Translations under genes and position numbers: made by a program
Shown here: positions 42,887 to 50,706 of the stretch, one piece after another
Layout: each line of letters starts with the position of its first letter
How positions within the stretch are numbered: the stretch's first letter is position 1
The notes under the pieces: generated by a model
What the model was told of the DNA's origin: nothing
Seen by the model: the letters and a program-made list of their open reading frames with translations, nothing else
Database searches by the model: none
DNA from: Maliibacterium massiliense
GTDB lineage: Bacteria; Bacillota; Clostridia; Christensenellales; Maliibacteriaceae
Length of the DNA stretch: 64,000 nt
Assembly (NCBI RefSeq): GCF_900604345.1
Contig: NZ_LR026983.1
Coordinates: 930,001 to 994,000, forward strand
Direction of reading: 5' to 3'

Positions 42887-43849
42887 TCAACTGACGCTTC
42901 CGTTGTCATTGCTATCGCCGCTGTGATGGACGTTTTCGTCGCCCATCGCGTTATCCGCATCGCCTGGCGCCGCGCCCGCTTTGGGCAGCGCGCCGGAAAA
43001 ACACGTCCAGTCGCCGCGGCGCTCGTAGCGCACCGTGCCGCCGGCGCGCGTCACTTCCTCGTGCACGATGGCCAGGCCCATGCCGCGCCCCTCGCCCCGG
43101 GTGCTGAAGCCAGCGTGGAACATGTGCGCCGCCACCTGTGCGGGCACGGCCGCGCCGTTGTTCTCCACGCAAAAGCGAATGTGCGTTTCGTCCTCGCGCA
43201 GCACCACGCGCATCATGCGCGCTGCGCCCGCGGGCAGCTCCAGCGTGGCGTCCACGGCGTTATCGATCAGGTTGGAGAGCACCCGGCACATCTGCCAGTC
43301 CTCCATGGGCAACGCGTCCATGGGCGATTCGATCACCAAATCAAGCGCAATCCCCTTGTCCTGGCAGGTGATGCTCTTGGCCTGCAGCAGCGCGTTGATG
43401 GCCGGGCTTGCGGTACGCAGCACCCGGCTGACATCGCGGATGTCCTTGTAGACGCGCTTGATATAATCGGACGCCGAAGCGTATTCCCCCATCTCCATCA
43501 GCCCGTAGACCACCTGCAGGTGGTTGAGAAAGTCGTGCCGCTGGGCGCGCAGGGTCCCGTTGAGCTTTTCCGTCATCTCAAAGGAGGTGGCGATAGTCTC
43601 GATGTTGGTCTCCAGCTTGCGGGTGTGCTTGGAGATGCGCAGCGCCATCACCACGTCCACGCCCACCAGCAGCGTCAGCACGGTCACGGCGATATCCCCG
43701 CCGCCCTCAAAAAGCGTCCCGCCGCTGCGGAACGCCCGGTACAGCACGAGCAGCAGCACGGCAAGCTCGAGCACCGAAAGCGCCACCACGGCCCGCGATG
43801 TTTTGTCGGTGTTGACATTGCGTTTGCTCGGAACCACTCTCTGCTTCAT
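42887..43849 (-). CDS. Intramembrane-type sensor histidine kinase (AgrC/CitA-like core)
   Basis: 320 residues from ATG 43849 (GGAG 6 nt upstream; ATG 43852 or GTG 43861 are also possible). Two membrane helices near the N-terminus (about 20-40 and 52-70) joined by only about 14 residues, so no outer sensor domain. A coiled helix leads to the phospho-acceptor RHDFLNHLQVVYGL. The ATPase domain has NLIDNAVDAT and GRGMGLAIV. The acidic tail is rich in Asn/Ser/Asp. The layout resembles kinases that sense changes within the membrane. Followed by nfeD-floA. Confidence 0.93.
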   Translation of the reverse strand: MKQRVVPSKRNVNTDKTSRAVVALSVLELAVLLLVLYRAFRSGGTLFEGGGDIAVTVLTLLVGVDVVMALRISKHTRKLETNIETIATSFEMTEKLNGTLRAQRHDFLNHLQVVYGLMEMGEYASASDYIKRVYKDIRDVSRVLRTASPAINALLQAKSITCQDKGIALDLVIESPMDALPMEDWQMCRVLSNLIDNAVDATLELPAGAARMMRVVLREDETHIRFCVENNGAAVPAQVAAHMFHAGFSTRGEGRGMGLAIVHEEVTRAGGTVRYERRGDWTCFSGALPKAGAAPGDADNAMGDENVHHSGDSNDNGSVS

Positions 43850-43910
43850 CATTTTCTCCACCCAGGTTCGGCGTCATTCATCGCCGGCGCTTCAAAGTTC
43901 TTCTATGGAC

Positions 43911-43919
43911 AGTATAGCA
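43911..43919 (-). promoter_or_regulatory. Extended -10 promoter of the kinase gene
   Basis: TGC-TATACT on the minus strand, about 60 nt before the start; no clear -35. Confidence 0.65.
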
Positions 43920-44084
43920 TGAGTGGCGCGCAGAAAAAAGCGCCGCCGCGCACAATTCATGCCACGCGCAAGATGGTGCCGGCGCTAAGGGCAGCCGTCG
44001 CATGGGCAGGCGGGCATCCCTGCAGGCGCGCGGGCGCACCAGCTTTGCTTGCGCTCTGCCCCGCCATCAGGGCGCGATGGACGC

Positions 44085-44113
44085 AAAAAAGCCGCGGCCC
44101 GTAGCCTGCAGCT
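44085..44113 (-). terminator. Terminator of the spo0E-like gene
   Basis: AGCTGC-A-GGC pairs with GCCGCGGCT (nine pairs, one bulge, one wobble), followed by a six-T tract on the minus strand. Confidence 0.75.
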
Positions 44114-44133
44114 CATGTACGTCCAGTATGCTT

Positions 44134-44331
44134 TTATCGCTCGCCCTGTGGCGGCAGCGCGTTCCAGGCGACCAGCAGCGCATCCACCCGCTGGCTCTGC
44201 GCCAGGATCTGCGGCGTCTGCACGGACGCGCCCGCCCGATGTGCCTCTGCCAGCATCGCGTCAAGCTTGCTGCGCTCACAGCTGAGCGCCTCCCAAAGCG
44301 CCGCGCGCCTGGCTGCCTCGTCTGATTGCAC
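44134..44331 (-). CDS. Spo0E-like aspartyl-phosphate phosphatase
   Basis: 65 residues. Two-helix hairpin with ERSKLDAMLAEAH and the signature SQRVDALLVAW (Spo0E family: SQxLDxLI). These proteins dephosphorylate Spo0A-P and delay sporulation. GTG start with GGGGAG 8 nt upstream. Single gene with promoter and terminator, divergent from an XRE regulator. Confidence 0.82.
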   Translation of the reverse strand: MQSDEAARRAALWEALSCERSKLDAMLAEAHRAGASVQTPQILAQSQRVDALLVAWNALPPQGER

Positions 44332-44367
44332 GCTGTGTTCTCCCCTTTCTCCCCATCTAAAGACGGT

Positions 44368-44396
44368 ATAGTATCAATTAGGATACCATGTTCCAA
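44368..44396 (-). promoter_or_regulatory. Promoter of the spo0E-like gene with internal inverted repeat
   Basis: TTGGAA (44391-44396), 17-nt spacer, TACTAT (44368-44373) on the minus strand. GTATC-N6-GATAC (44371-44386) overlaps the -10 and spacer: a likely repressor site, possibly for the divergent XRE protein. Confidence 0.55.
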
Positions 44397-44509
44397 ACCT
44401 ACTTATCAACCCGTTTATCGGGTGAATAGCAACCTTCATTTTTTGTTATATAAAATTTAACTTTGCTGGTACTCTTAGGATAGGTGCAGCAGCAGTTTGA
44501 GGGTGATTG

Positions 44510-44854
44510 ATGATGCTCAAGAACTTAAAGTCGCTCCGCGCCGAACTGGGCCTGAGCCAACGTGAACTTGCCAACGCTATTGGCACCAGCCAGCAATCCA
44601 TCAACCGTTATGAGAATACGAAGGGCGAGCCGGATATATGCACATTGATTCTGCTTGCCAGGTTCTTCCACACCTCCGTCGACTATCTGGTGGGCAACAG
44701 CACCCAGCGTTACCGGACGGAAAGCGCCGGCTGCAGGGGGCTGGATGCAGAGGACCCTTTGCTCTTCTGTGTGCTGGGCCAGATGTCGCCCAACCAGCGC
44801 GACGCGCTCAAGAAGTTTCTGCTTTTGTTTTTCGCACCTGTGCCAAAGCGCTGA
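44510..44854 (+). CDS. XRE-family transcriptional regulator
   Basis: 114 residues. HTH in the N-terminal half: LKSLRAELGLSQRELANAIGTSQQSINRYENTKGEPD, then LILLARFFHTSVDYLVG. The C-terminal part has LGQMSPNQRDALKKFLLLFF, perhaps for oligomerisation. GAGGG is about 6 nt before the ATG. Divergent from the spo0E-like gene over 178 nt; similar SinR-type proteins control sporulation timing, but that role is inferred. Confidence 0.9.
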   Translation: MMLKNLKSLRAELGLSQRELANAIGTSQQSINRYENTKGEPDICTLILLARFFHTSVDYLVGNSTQRYRTESAGCRGLDAEDPLLFCVLGQMSPNQRDALKKFLLLFFAPVPKR

Positions 44855-44859
44855 TCCTT

Positions 44860-44892
44860 TGTCTTTGAAGGGGAACAGCAAAGACATTTTTT
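44860..44892 (+). terminator. Terminator of the XRE gene
   Basis: TGTCTTTG/CAAAGACA stem, 11-nt loop, six T. Confidence 0.9.
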
Positions 44893-45093
44893 ATTGCACT
44901 TTTTTCAAAATCTTGCCAATAGCTGCACCTAGGCCTGCGAAATTTTGATATTTCTGTCGATCCGGACTGCACAAACGCACCGGAAGGGCGTGGCGTGTCT
45001 TCTTTTTCCCATTTTCGGCTGTAAACTGCAAGATTTTTTGTAAAAGCGGCAAAAACGCGCGCATATCGGCAAACATCCTTTTCGCTATGTAGC

Positions 45094-45122
45094 AAAAAAC
45101 AGGGCGGGATATTTCCCGCCCC
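45094..45122 (-). terminator. Terminator of the 2-oxoacid oxidoreductase operon
   Basis: GGGCGGG/CCCGCCC stem, 6-nt loop, TGTTTTTT tail on the minus strand. The 200 nt between this and the XRE terminator hold no gene. Confidence 0.9.
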
Positions 45123-45146
45123 GTATTTGATCCGCTTGCAAGCTTG

Positions 45147-45680
45147 TCAGACCAGGGTCGCGCCCTTCTCCAGCGCGCGCTTATTGATGGGCACCAGCTT
45201 GGCCTTGCTCTCCCCCAGCACGCCCGGGATGGCCTGTAGCACGCTGTCGATCTTCAGCGCGCCCGTCTTTTGCAGGAACGCGCCCAGCATGATCATGTTG
45301 GCCACGCGGGCGTTGCCCAGCTCCTGGGCAAGCTCGTTGCAGTGCACGTACACCACGTCGATATCCTTGCGCTCGGCCTTGCGGTCGATGAGCGAGGCGT
45401 TGATGTACAGGCCGCCGTCCGCCTCCACGTAGCTTTCAAATTTATCCAGCGAGGGGCGGTTGAGCACCATCACGCTGGTGGCGCGCGATACCACCGGCGC
45501 GCACACGTCCTCATCGGAGATGATGACGCTGCAGTTGGTGGTGCCCCCGCGCATCTCGGGGCCGTAGCTGGGCAACCACGATACGTTTTTATTCTCCATC
45601 ATGCCGGCGTAGGCGAGCATCTGTCCCATGGACTGCACGCCCTGGCCGCCGAAGCCCGCGATAATGATCCGATGTTCCAT
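45147..45680 (-). CDS. 2-oxoacid:ferredoxin oxidoreductase, gamma subunit
   Basis: 177 residues. Starts with the nucleotide-type loop IIIAGFGGQGVQSMGQML, contains WLPSYGPEMRGGTTNCSVIIS, and ends in the usual alpha/beta domain. The start overlaps the beta-subunit stop by one base (TAATG). Part of a CoA-dependent oxidative decarboxylase that reduces ferredoxin. Confidence 0.95.
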   Translation of the reverse strand: MEHRIIIAGFGGQGVQSMGQMLAYAGMMENKNVSWLPSYGPEMRGGTTNCSVIISDEDVCAPVVSRATSVMVLNRPSLDKFESYVEADGGLYINASLIDRKAERKDIDVVYVHCNELAQELGNARVANMIMLGAFLQKTGALKIDSVLQAIPGVLGESKAKLVPINKRALEKGATLV

Positions 45681-46420
45681 TATTCCTGTACCTCCTTCAT
45701 CACGCCAAGCGGGAAGTACTTGGTCATCTCTTCACTGACGAATTTGAGCGCCTCTTTGGGCGACAAACCCCAGTTGGTGGGGCAGGTGGAGAGCACCTCG
45801 ATCATAGAGAAGCCCTTGCGGTCCATCTGGCACTGGAAGGCCTTCTTCATGGCGCGCTTGGCGGCGATGACGTGCTTGACGTCGTGGACGCTCACGCGCT
45901 CGATGTAAGCCGCGCCGTCGATGGTTGCGAGCATCTCGCTGACGCGCAGCGGCATGCCGCAGTGGTTTATATCGCGGCCGTAGGGCGATGTGGTGGTCAC
46001 CTGGCCGGGCAGCGTGGTGGGGGCCATCTGGCCGCCCGTCATGCCGTAGATGGCGTTGTTGATGAAGATGACGGTGATCTTCTCCCCGCGCATGGCGGCG
46101 TGCACGATCTCGGCCGCGCCGATGCTGGCCAGGTCGCCGTCACCCTGGTAGGTGAACACCAGCGCGTCCTTGTTAGCGCGCCGGATGCCCGTGGCAACCG
46201 CGGGCGCGCGGCCGTGGGCCGCCTCCATCATATCGCAGTTAAAGTAATCGTATGCAAACACCGCGCAGCCCACCGGCGCCACGCCGATGGCCTTTTCCTT
46301 CATGCCCATCTCATCGATGCACTCGGCAACCAGCCGGTGGATGATGCCGTGGGTGCAGCCCGGGCAATAATGGAACGGCTTATCCGTGAGCATCTGCGGC
46401 CTTTCAAATACTTTTGCCAT
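45680..46420 (-). CDS. 2-oxoacid:ferredoxin oxidoreductase, beta (ThDP) subunit
   Basis: 246 residues. The cluster-associated CPGCTHG motif is near the N-terminus, the ThDP/Mg2+ motif YQGDGDLASIG lies in the centre, and NNAIYGMTGGQMAPTT follows. Two nt separate it from the alpha subunit. Substrate could be 2-oxoglutarate or branched-chain 2-oxoacids. Confidence 0.95.
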   Translation of the reverse strand: MAKVFERPQMLTDKPFHYCPGCTHGIIHRLVAECIDEMGMKEKAIGVAPVGCAVFAYDYFNCDMMEAAHGRAPAVATGIRRANKDALVFTYQGDGDLASIGAAEIVHAAMRGEKITVIFINNAIYGMTGGQMAPTTLPGQVTTTSPYGRDINHCGMPLRVSEMLATIDGAAYIERVSVHDVKHVIAAKRAMKKAFQCQMDRKGFSMIEVLSTCPTNWGLSPKEALKFVSEEMTKYFPLGVMKEVQE

Positions 46421-46422
46421 GA

Positions 46423-47493
46423 TTATTTACCCTCCTTCAGCTTGCGGATTTCCGCCAAAATCGCCTCGGGGGTGGGCACCATGCCGCCGGTGCGGCCGTA
46501 GAAGGCCACCGGCTTTTTGCCGTTGACGGCCAGGCGCACATCCTCCACCATCTGCCCGCAGCTCATCTCCACAGTCAGCACGTTTTTCACGCTGTCCTGC
46601 GCGGAGACGTCGCTGATAATCTGCGACGGGAAGGGGAACAGGGTAACGGGGCGGATCATGCCCACCTTGATGCCCTCGGCACGCGCCATGTTCATCGCGC
46701 TGCGCACGATGCGCGCCACGGTGCCATAGGCCACCACCAGGATTTCCGCATCCTCGGTGTTCTCCTGCACAAAGCGGGTGTGCTTGGCAGCCAGGTCGGC
46801 ATACTTTTTCTGCAGCTTCTGGTTATGGATCTCCAGCGCCTGGGGATCGATGATCAGCGAGTTGATCACGGCCCGCTCGCGGGACTTGCCGTCCCAGCCC
46901 GTCGCTGCCCAGCGCATGTCCGGCTTTTCGGCCGGCGCTTTGTAGGCGGGCATCTCCACCGGCTCCATCATCTGGCCCAGCATGCCGTCGCCCAGGATCA
47001 TGGCGGGCATGCGGTAAGCCTCCGCCAAATCAAAGGCGTCCATCACAAGCTCGGTGGCCTCCTGCACGCTGGCCGGCGCCAGCACGATCAGGCGGTAGTC
47101 GCCGTGGCCGCCGCCCTTGGTCGCCTGGAAGTAGTCCGACTGCGCGGGCTGGATGCTGCCCAGGCCGGGGCCGCCGCGGATGATATTGACGATCAGGCAG
47201 GGCAGCTCCGCGCAGGCGATGTAGCTGATGCCCTCCTGCTTCAGGCTCACGCCAGGGCTCGAGGAGCTGGTCATGACACGCGCGCCGCAGCCGGCTGCGC
47301 CATAGACCATGTTGATTGCCGCAACTTCGCTTTCGCTCTGCAGATAGCAGCCGTCCACCTGGGGCATGCGACGGGCCATATATTCAGGAATCTCACTTTG
47401 CGGGGTAATGGGGTAACCAAAGTACAACCGGCAACCGGCCTGGATCGCTGCCTCCGCGATGGCCTCATTGCCCTTCATCAGCTTCTTCGCCAT
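46423..47493 (-). CDS. 2-oxoacid:ferredoxin oxidoreductase, alpha subunit (KorA/VorB type)
   Basis: 356 residues from MAKKLMKGNEAIAEAA. The segments GCRLYFGYPITPQSEIPEYM, SSSPGVSLKQEGISY and RGGPGLGSIQPAQSDY are typical of four-subunit enzymes (VorB/KorA). A longer in-frame reading upstream is not supported; a site AGGAAGC precedes this ATG. KorA and VorB cannot be told apart from this sequence alone. Confidence 0.95.
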   Translation of the reverse strand: MAKKLMKGNEAIAEAAIQAGCRLYFGYPITPQSEIPEYMARRMPQVDGCYLQSESEVAAINMVYGAAGCGARVMTSSSSPGVSLKQEGISYIACAELPCLIVNIIRGGPGLGSIQPAQSDYFQATKGGGHGDYRLIVLAPASVQEATELVMDAFDLAEAYRMPAMILGDGMLGQMMEPVEMPAYKAPAEKPDMRWAATGWDGKSRERAVINSLIIDPQALEIHNQKLQKKYADLAAKHTRFVQENTEDAEILVVAYGTVARIVRSAMNMARAEGIKVGMIRPVTLFPFPSQIISDVSAQDSVKNVLTVEMSCGQMVEDVRLAVNGKKPVAFYGRTGGMVPTPEAILAEIRKLKEGK

Positions 47494-47533
47494 AAATGCT
47501 TCCTCCTTATGCGTGGTGTGACGTCTCACCGCC

Positions 47534-47740
47534 TTAGCGTTCAACCTCGATAACGACGTCGGGGCACATGCGCGCGCAGCTGGCACAGCCGGTGCAGCGG
47601 TCTAAATCAGTGCATTCAGCGGGGTGATACCCCTTGGAATTGATTTTTTCCTCTGCCAGTGCCAACAGCTGCAGCGGGCAAGCGTCCACGCATAAGCCAC
47701 AACCTTTGCAAAGCTCCTGATTGATATTCACGCGTGCCAT
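47534..47740 (-). CDS. 2-oxoacid oxidoreductase delta subunit, 2[4Fe-4S] ferredoxin
   Basis: 68 residues. Two clusters: [12 protein letters not shown] and [12 protein letters not shown]. First gene of the oxidoreductase operon (delta-alpha-beta-gamma). AAGGAGGATGG site before MARVNINQE. Confidence 0.95.
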   Translation of the reverse strand: MARVNINQELCKGCGLCVDACPLQLLALAEEKINSKGYHPAECTDLDRCTGCASCARMCPDVVIEVER

Positions 47741-47793
47741 CTTACCATCCTCCTTCTTGCATAACCTATACATACAAGATGCTGTATTCAATC

Positions 47794-47823
47794 ATTATAG
47801 GCCCGCCAATTTCCGTGCGTCAA
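47794..47823 (-). promoter_or_regulatory. Promoter of the 2-oxoacid oxidoreductase operon
   Basis: TTGACG (47818-47823), 18-nt spacer, TATAAT (47794-47799) on the minus strand, 54 nt before the ferredoxin start. Confidence 0.88.
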
Positions 47824-47911
47824 GGTTCGTCAGAAAAAGATTTGATTCCATATCTTCCAGCATTTCTCTGGAGAGGGGCGCAGGAAAAGAACACATGTCC
47901 AAAACCATATG

Positions 47912-47941
47912 AAAAAAGCGCCGCAGGTATGCCTGCGGCGC
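47912..47941 (-). terminator. Terminator of the P-loop ATPase transcription unit
   Basis: Perfect ten-pair GCGCCGCAGG/CCTGCGGCGC stem, 4-nt loop, six T on the minus strand. It probably ends the whole cdaA-to-ATPase transcript. Confidence 0.93.
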
Positions 47942-48034
47942 CGGGCGCTTCGTTGCGCGGGATTGAGCTTTAAAAGGGTGCACGTGCGTCCATGGGTCCG
48001 AAAAAGGCCGGCGATACAGGGGGGAACCGCGCAT

Positions 48035-48751
48035 TTATCGGGTGCGCGTGCGCGCATCCATGGGCAGCGGCTCATCCAGCCAGGGCATGCGCATGCGCGG
48101 CGTCAGCGCAAAGAAGCGCGCGCCGTAGCGCGCCTGGAAATCCTCGGGTAGCGCCGCGAGCACCTCCGGCTTTGCGGTGATGTATGAAAGCGGCAGCTTG
48201 CGCCGCGCACCCACCGCGTCCACCACCGCCTGGCCATCGAGGATATCCTGCGGCGTTGTCTCCGCAGCCAGGTTGGTGTTGTTGATCAGACCCGTGGCAA
48301 GCAGACGCGCGCTGATCTCGATTTGCTCCATCAGTTCCAGCACCGCCTGTGCGTCCGCGCTCAAGGGACGGCGGATGTTGATGACGTAATCCATCGCATA
48401 GCCCATGGCCTTGATGCGCGGCGCAAACTGACCCAGCGCCACTGCACCGGCCGGGTCGCCCCCCACGTCCAGTATGGTGTGCAGGCCAGGGGTATCGAAC
48501 ATGGCCGATACCTCCGCCGGCAGCGTCATCATTCCCGCGCTGGAATCTGCCAGCGGTGGCGCAATGACGCGCACGCCCGCCTCCTGCAGCGCGCTTCGCG
48601 CGTGCGCGGAGCGGAAATAGGGATTTACCACGTCCAAGTCCACCAGCGCGGTGGGCCTCTTTTGGGCCGAGGCAAGTGCAAACGCAATGGCAAGCTCGCT
48701 CTTGCCGCTGCCAAAGTTGCCGCATAGGATGTGTATCGGTGTATCCTTCAT
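48035..48751 (-). CDS. MinD/ParA-like P-loop ATPase
   Basis: 238 residues. N-terminal Walker A CGNFGSGKSELAIAFA, DLDVVNPYF and the later ILDVGGDPAGAVALG, as in the SIMIBI class. Similar ATPases stand beside 2-oxoacid oxidoreductase genes in clostridia as far as I recall, but their role is not known. It begins 27 nt after the repeat-protein gene and probably belongs to its operon; a terminator and new promoter separate it from the oxidoreductase genes. Confidence 0.85.
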   Translation of the reverse strand: MKDTPIHILCGNFGSGKSELAIAFALASAQKRPTALVDLDVVNPYFRSAHARSALQEAGVRVIAPPLADSSAGMMTLPAEVSAMFDTPGLHTILDVGGDPAGAVALGQFAPRIKAMGYAMDYVINIRRPLSADAQAVLELMEQIEISARLLATGLINNTNLAAETTPQDILDGQAVVDAVGARRKLPLSYITAKPEVLAALPEDFQARYGARFFALTPRMRMPWLDEPLPMDARTRTR

Positions 48752-48778
48752 AAGCCTCTCGCTTTCCTGTTCCTCTGG

Positions 48779-50656
48779 CTAGGAGGCGTCGCGGTGCGCG
48801 TCGTCATCCTGCTGCTCCGGCGTTTCATCCGGCGCTTTTTTCGCAAACAAACCGCTCGCCCACGCGGCACAGCGCCCCCACAGCGCTTTGCAGCGCGCGC
48901 CCAGCGGCACGCCCCTCGGGGCCGCCGGCTGCGCTTCGCCTGTAAGTTTCTGTCCCTGCTGCGTTTCCTCTTCCGTCTGCGCCGCCTCTGCCGGTTGCGC
49001 GTCCGGTTCCTGCGGCGCGGCCTCTTTTGCCTGCGCTACCTCGGCTGCCTGCGCCCCCTGCGCCTGCTGCGTCTCTTCATCCGCTTGCAAAGGCGCGCGC
49101 GCATCTGTCGGCGCCGCAGTGCCAGCCGGCGCTTTTTTCACAGACAAGCCGCGCGCCCACGCGACACAGCGCCCCCACAGCGATTTGCAGCGCGCGCCCA
49201 GCGACACGCCCTTCGGTGCCGCAGGCTGCGCTTCGCCTGCAAGCTCCTGCCCCCGCTGTGTTTCCTCTTCCGTCTGCGCCGCCTCTGCCGGTTGCGCGTC
49301 CGGTTCCTGCGGCGCTTCCTCTCCTGCCCGCGCCGCGTCTTTCTCCTGCCTCACTTGCCGGCCAGCACGCTTGTCACGTCCTGCGGGGGATGCCGCGGCT
49401 TTCTCCTGCTGCACAGCCGTTGCCTGATCCGCCTCGGGCATGCCTGTCTGTGCCTGCGCGGTTTCATCCGCGTCCGGCGTCCGCATCGCATCCAGGGATA
49501 CCGGATCGCCCTCCGTCTCTTTTTTTACAAACAGGTCGCGCACCCACGCAGCCATGCGCACCCACGCAGCCATGCGCACCCACAGCGCCCTGCAGCGCGC
49601 GGCAAAAGGCACGGCCTCGGTGGCCGCACGCGGCGCTTCGGTTTTCTGCGCGCCCTGCGCCTGCGGCGTCGCTTCATCCGCGTCCTGCAATACGGTCTCT
49701 TCTGCCTGCGCCGCGGCTTTCTCCTGCTGCACAGCCATCGCCTGATCCGCCTGGGGCGTTTTTTGCTTTCGCTCCTGAGGCATAGCCTCTTCTGCCTGCG
49801 CCGCAGCTTCCTCCTGAGGCATAGCATGCGCCTGCGAGGTTGCAGGCATACCCGCAGCCGTTCCCGCATCATCCACAGGCTGCGCCATCGCCGCTGCTAT
49901 GGCGTCTTCCAGGGGATCATGCGGCGCCTGCTTCTTTGCCGCCCGCCGCGCGCAATATGCCATCCACGCCGCGTCACAACGCGCACGCAGAGGCAACTTG
50001 GGCACTGCGGGCATCGCTTCCTGCGGCGCAGATCCGTCGTATGCCGCACCTTCAGCCTGTAGAGCGTTCTCCACGGCCGGCGCCGCTTGCGTACCCTGCG
50101 GCTGCTCCTGCTGCTGCCGCGCTTTGCGCCTCAGCGCACGCGCACCGCGCCCGAGCGCATGCATGCACAAAACCCACGCGCCTGCAACCGTAACGCACGC
50201 CGCCGCCATACGGCCCCTTTCGCGCGGAGCTTCCGCATCGCCCTGCGGCTGCTCCATGCGCGCCTGCACGTACGCTTCCGCAGGCGCCTCGTCATAGGGC
50301 GCTTCCTGCTGCAGCTGTGCTTGCGTCTCAAACGCGTCCGCCTCCACGACTACGGGCGTCTCATGCGCCACACGGTACCAGGATTTTTCGCGCAGCACGC
50401 GCTCCTCGCGCGGCACGTAGCGCACCACCCGCAGGCGGCGCAGCACAGCAACCAAAGCCGTCGCCACAAGCACCGCAAGCAGGATCCATGGCACCCATCG
50501 CAACATGCTCTCCAGCGTCTGCCCCAGCTTGCCGCTCACCAGATCCTGCAGCCATTTTTCGGTTTGCGAAAAGAACCGGTCCCTTGCCTGCTGGCTGCCC
50601 GGCGTATCGTATAGTCCCCACAGCCACTGGAACAATCGGTCAATCCAGGAAAGCAC
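48779..50656 (-). CDS. 625-residue membrane-anchored repeat protein, unrecognised
   Basis: One membrane helix at about 53-71 (WVPWILLAVLVATALVAVL) after a short amphipathic N-terminus, a second hydrophobic stretch near 150-165, then long Gln/Glu/Ala-rich segments. Four to five hydrophobic modules recur in these: PLRARCDAAWMAYCARRAAKK, PFAARCRALWVRMAAWV, SLGARCKSLWGRCVAWARGL and PLGARCKALWGRCAAWASGL. The last two sit in near-identical repeats of about 110 residues. WVRMAA is itself tandemly duplicated. It follows cdaR where glmM is usual. Function unknown; possible cysteine-rich membrane-touching modules on flexible linkers. Confidence 0.8.
   Translation of the reverse strand: MLSWIDRLFQWLWGLYDTPGSQQARDRFFSQTEKWLQDLVSGKLGQTLESMLRWVPWILLAVLVATALVAVLRRLRVVRYVPREERVLREKSWYRVAHETPVVVEADAFETQAQLQQEAPYDEAPAEAYVQARMEQPQGDAEAPRERGRMAAACVTVAGAWVLCMHALGRGARALRRKARQQQEQPQGTQAAPAVENALQAEGAAYDGSAPQEAMPAVPKLPLRARCDAAWMAYCARRAAKKQAPHDPLEDAIAAAMAQPVDDAGTAAGMPATSQAHAMPQEEAAAQAEEAMPQERKQKTPQADQAMAVQQEKAAAQAEETVLQDADEATPQAQGAQKTEAPRAATEAVPFAARCRALWVRMAAWVRMAAWVRDLFVKKETEGDPVSLDAMRTPDADETAQAQTGMPEADQATAVQQEKAAASPAGRDKRAGRQVRQEKDAARAGEEAPQEPDAQPAEAAQTEEETQRGQELAGEAQPAAPKGVSLGARCKSLWGRCVAWARGLSVKKAPAGTAAPTDARAPLQADEETQQAQGAQAAEVAQAKEAAPQEPDAQPAEAAQTEEETQQGQKLTGEAQPAAPRGVPLGARCKALWGRCAAWASGLFAKKAPDETPEQQDDDAHRDAS
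48822..49352. repeat. Near-identical tandem DNA repeats in the repeat-protein gene
   Basis: Two long copies (about 48822-49040 and 49130-49345), each coding a module followed by the linker QEPDAQPAEAAQTEEETQ. An 18-bp tandem duplication lies at about 49543-49580. Such repeats can recombine, so module number may vary between strains. Confidence 0.7.
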
Positions 50657-50706
50657 GTTACATTACCCTCCATGCGCGGCGTCCGTCCAGGCGCGCCCCG
50701 CCGTTG

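Noticed and set aside
47795..48034. 79-codon minus ORF between the ATPase and the ferredoxin gene
   Set aside because: It spans a perfect terminator and the -10/-35 region of the oxidoreductase operon.
48731..50062. 443-codon plus-strand ORF opposite the repeat protein
   Set aside because: Arg/Leu/Phe-rich antisense shadow of a repetitive gene; repeats explain its length.
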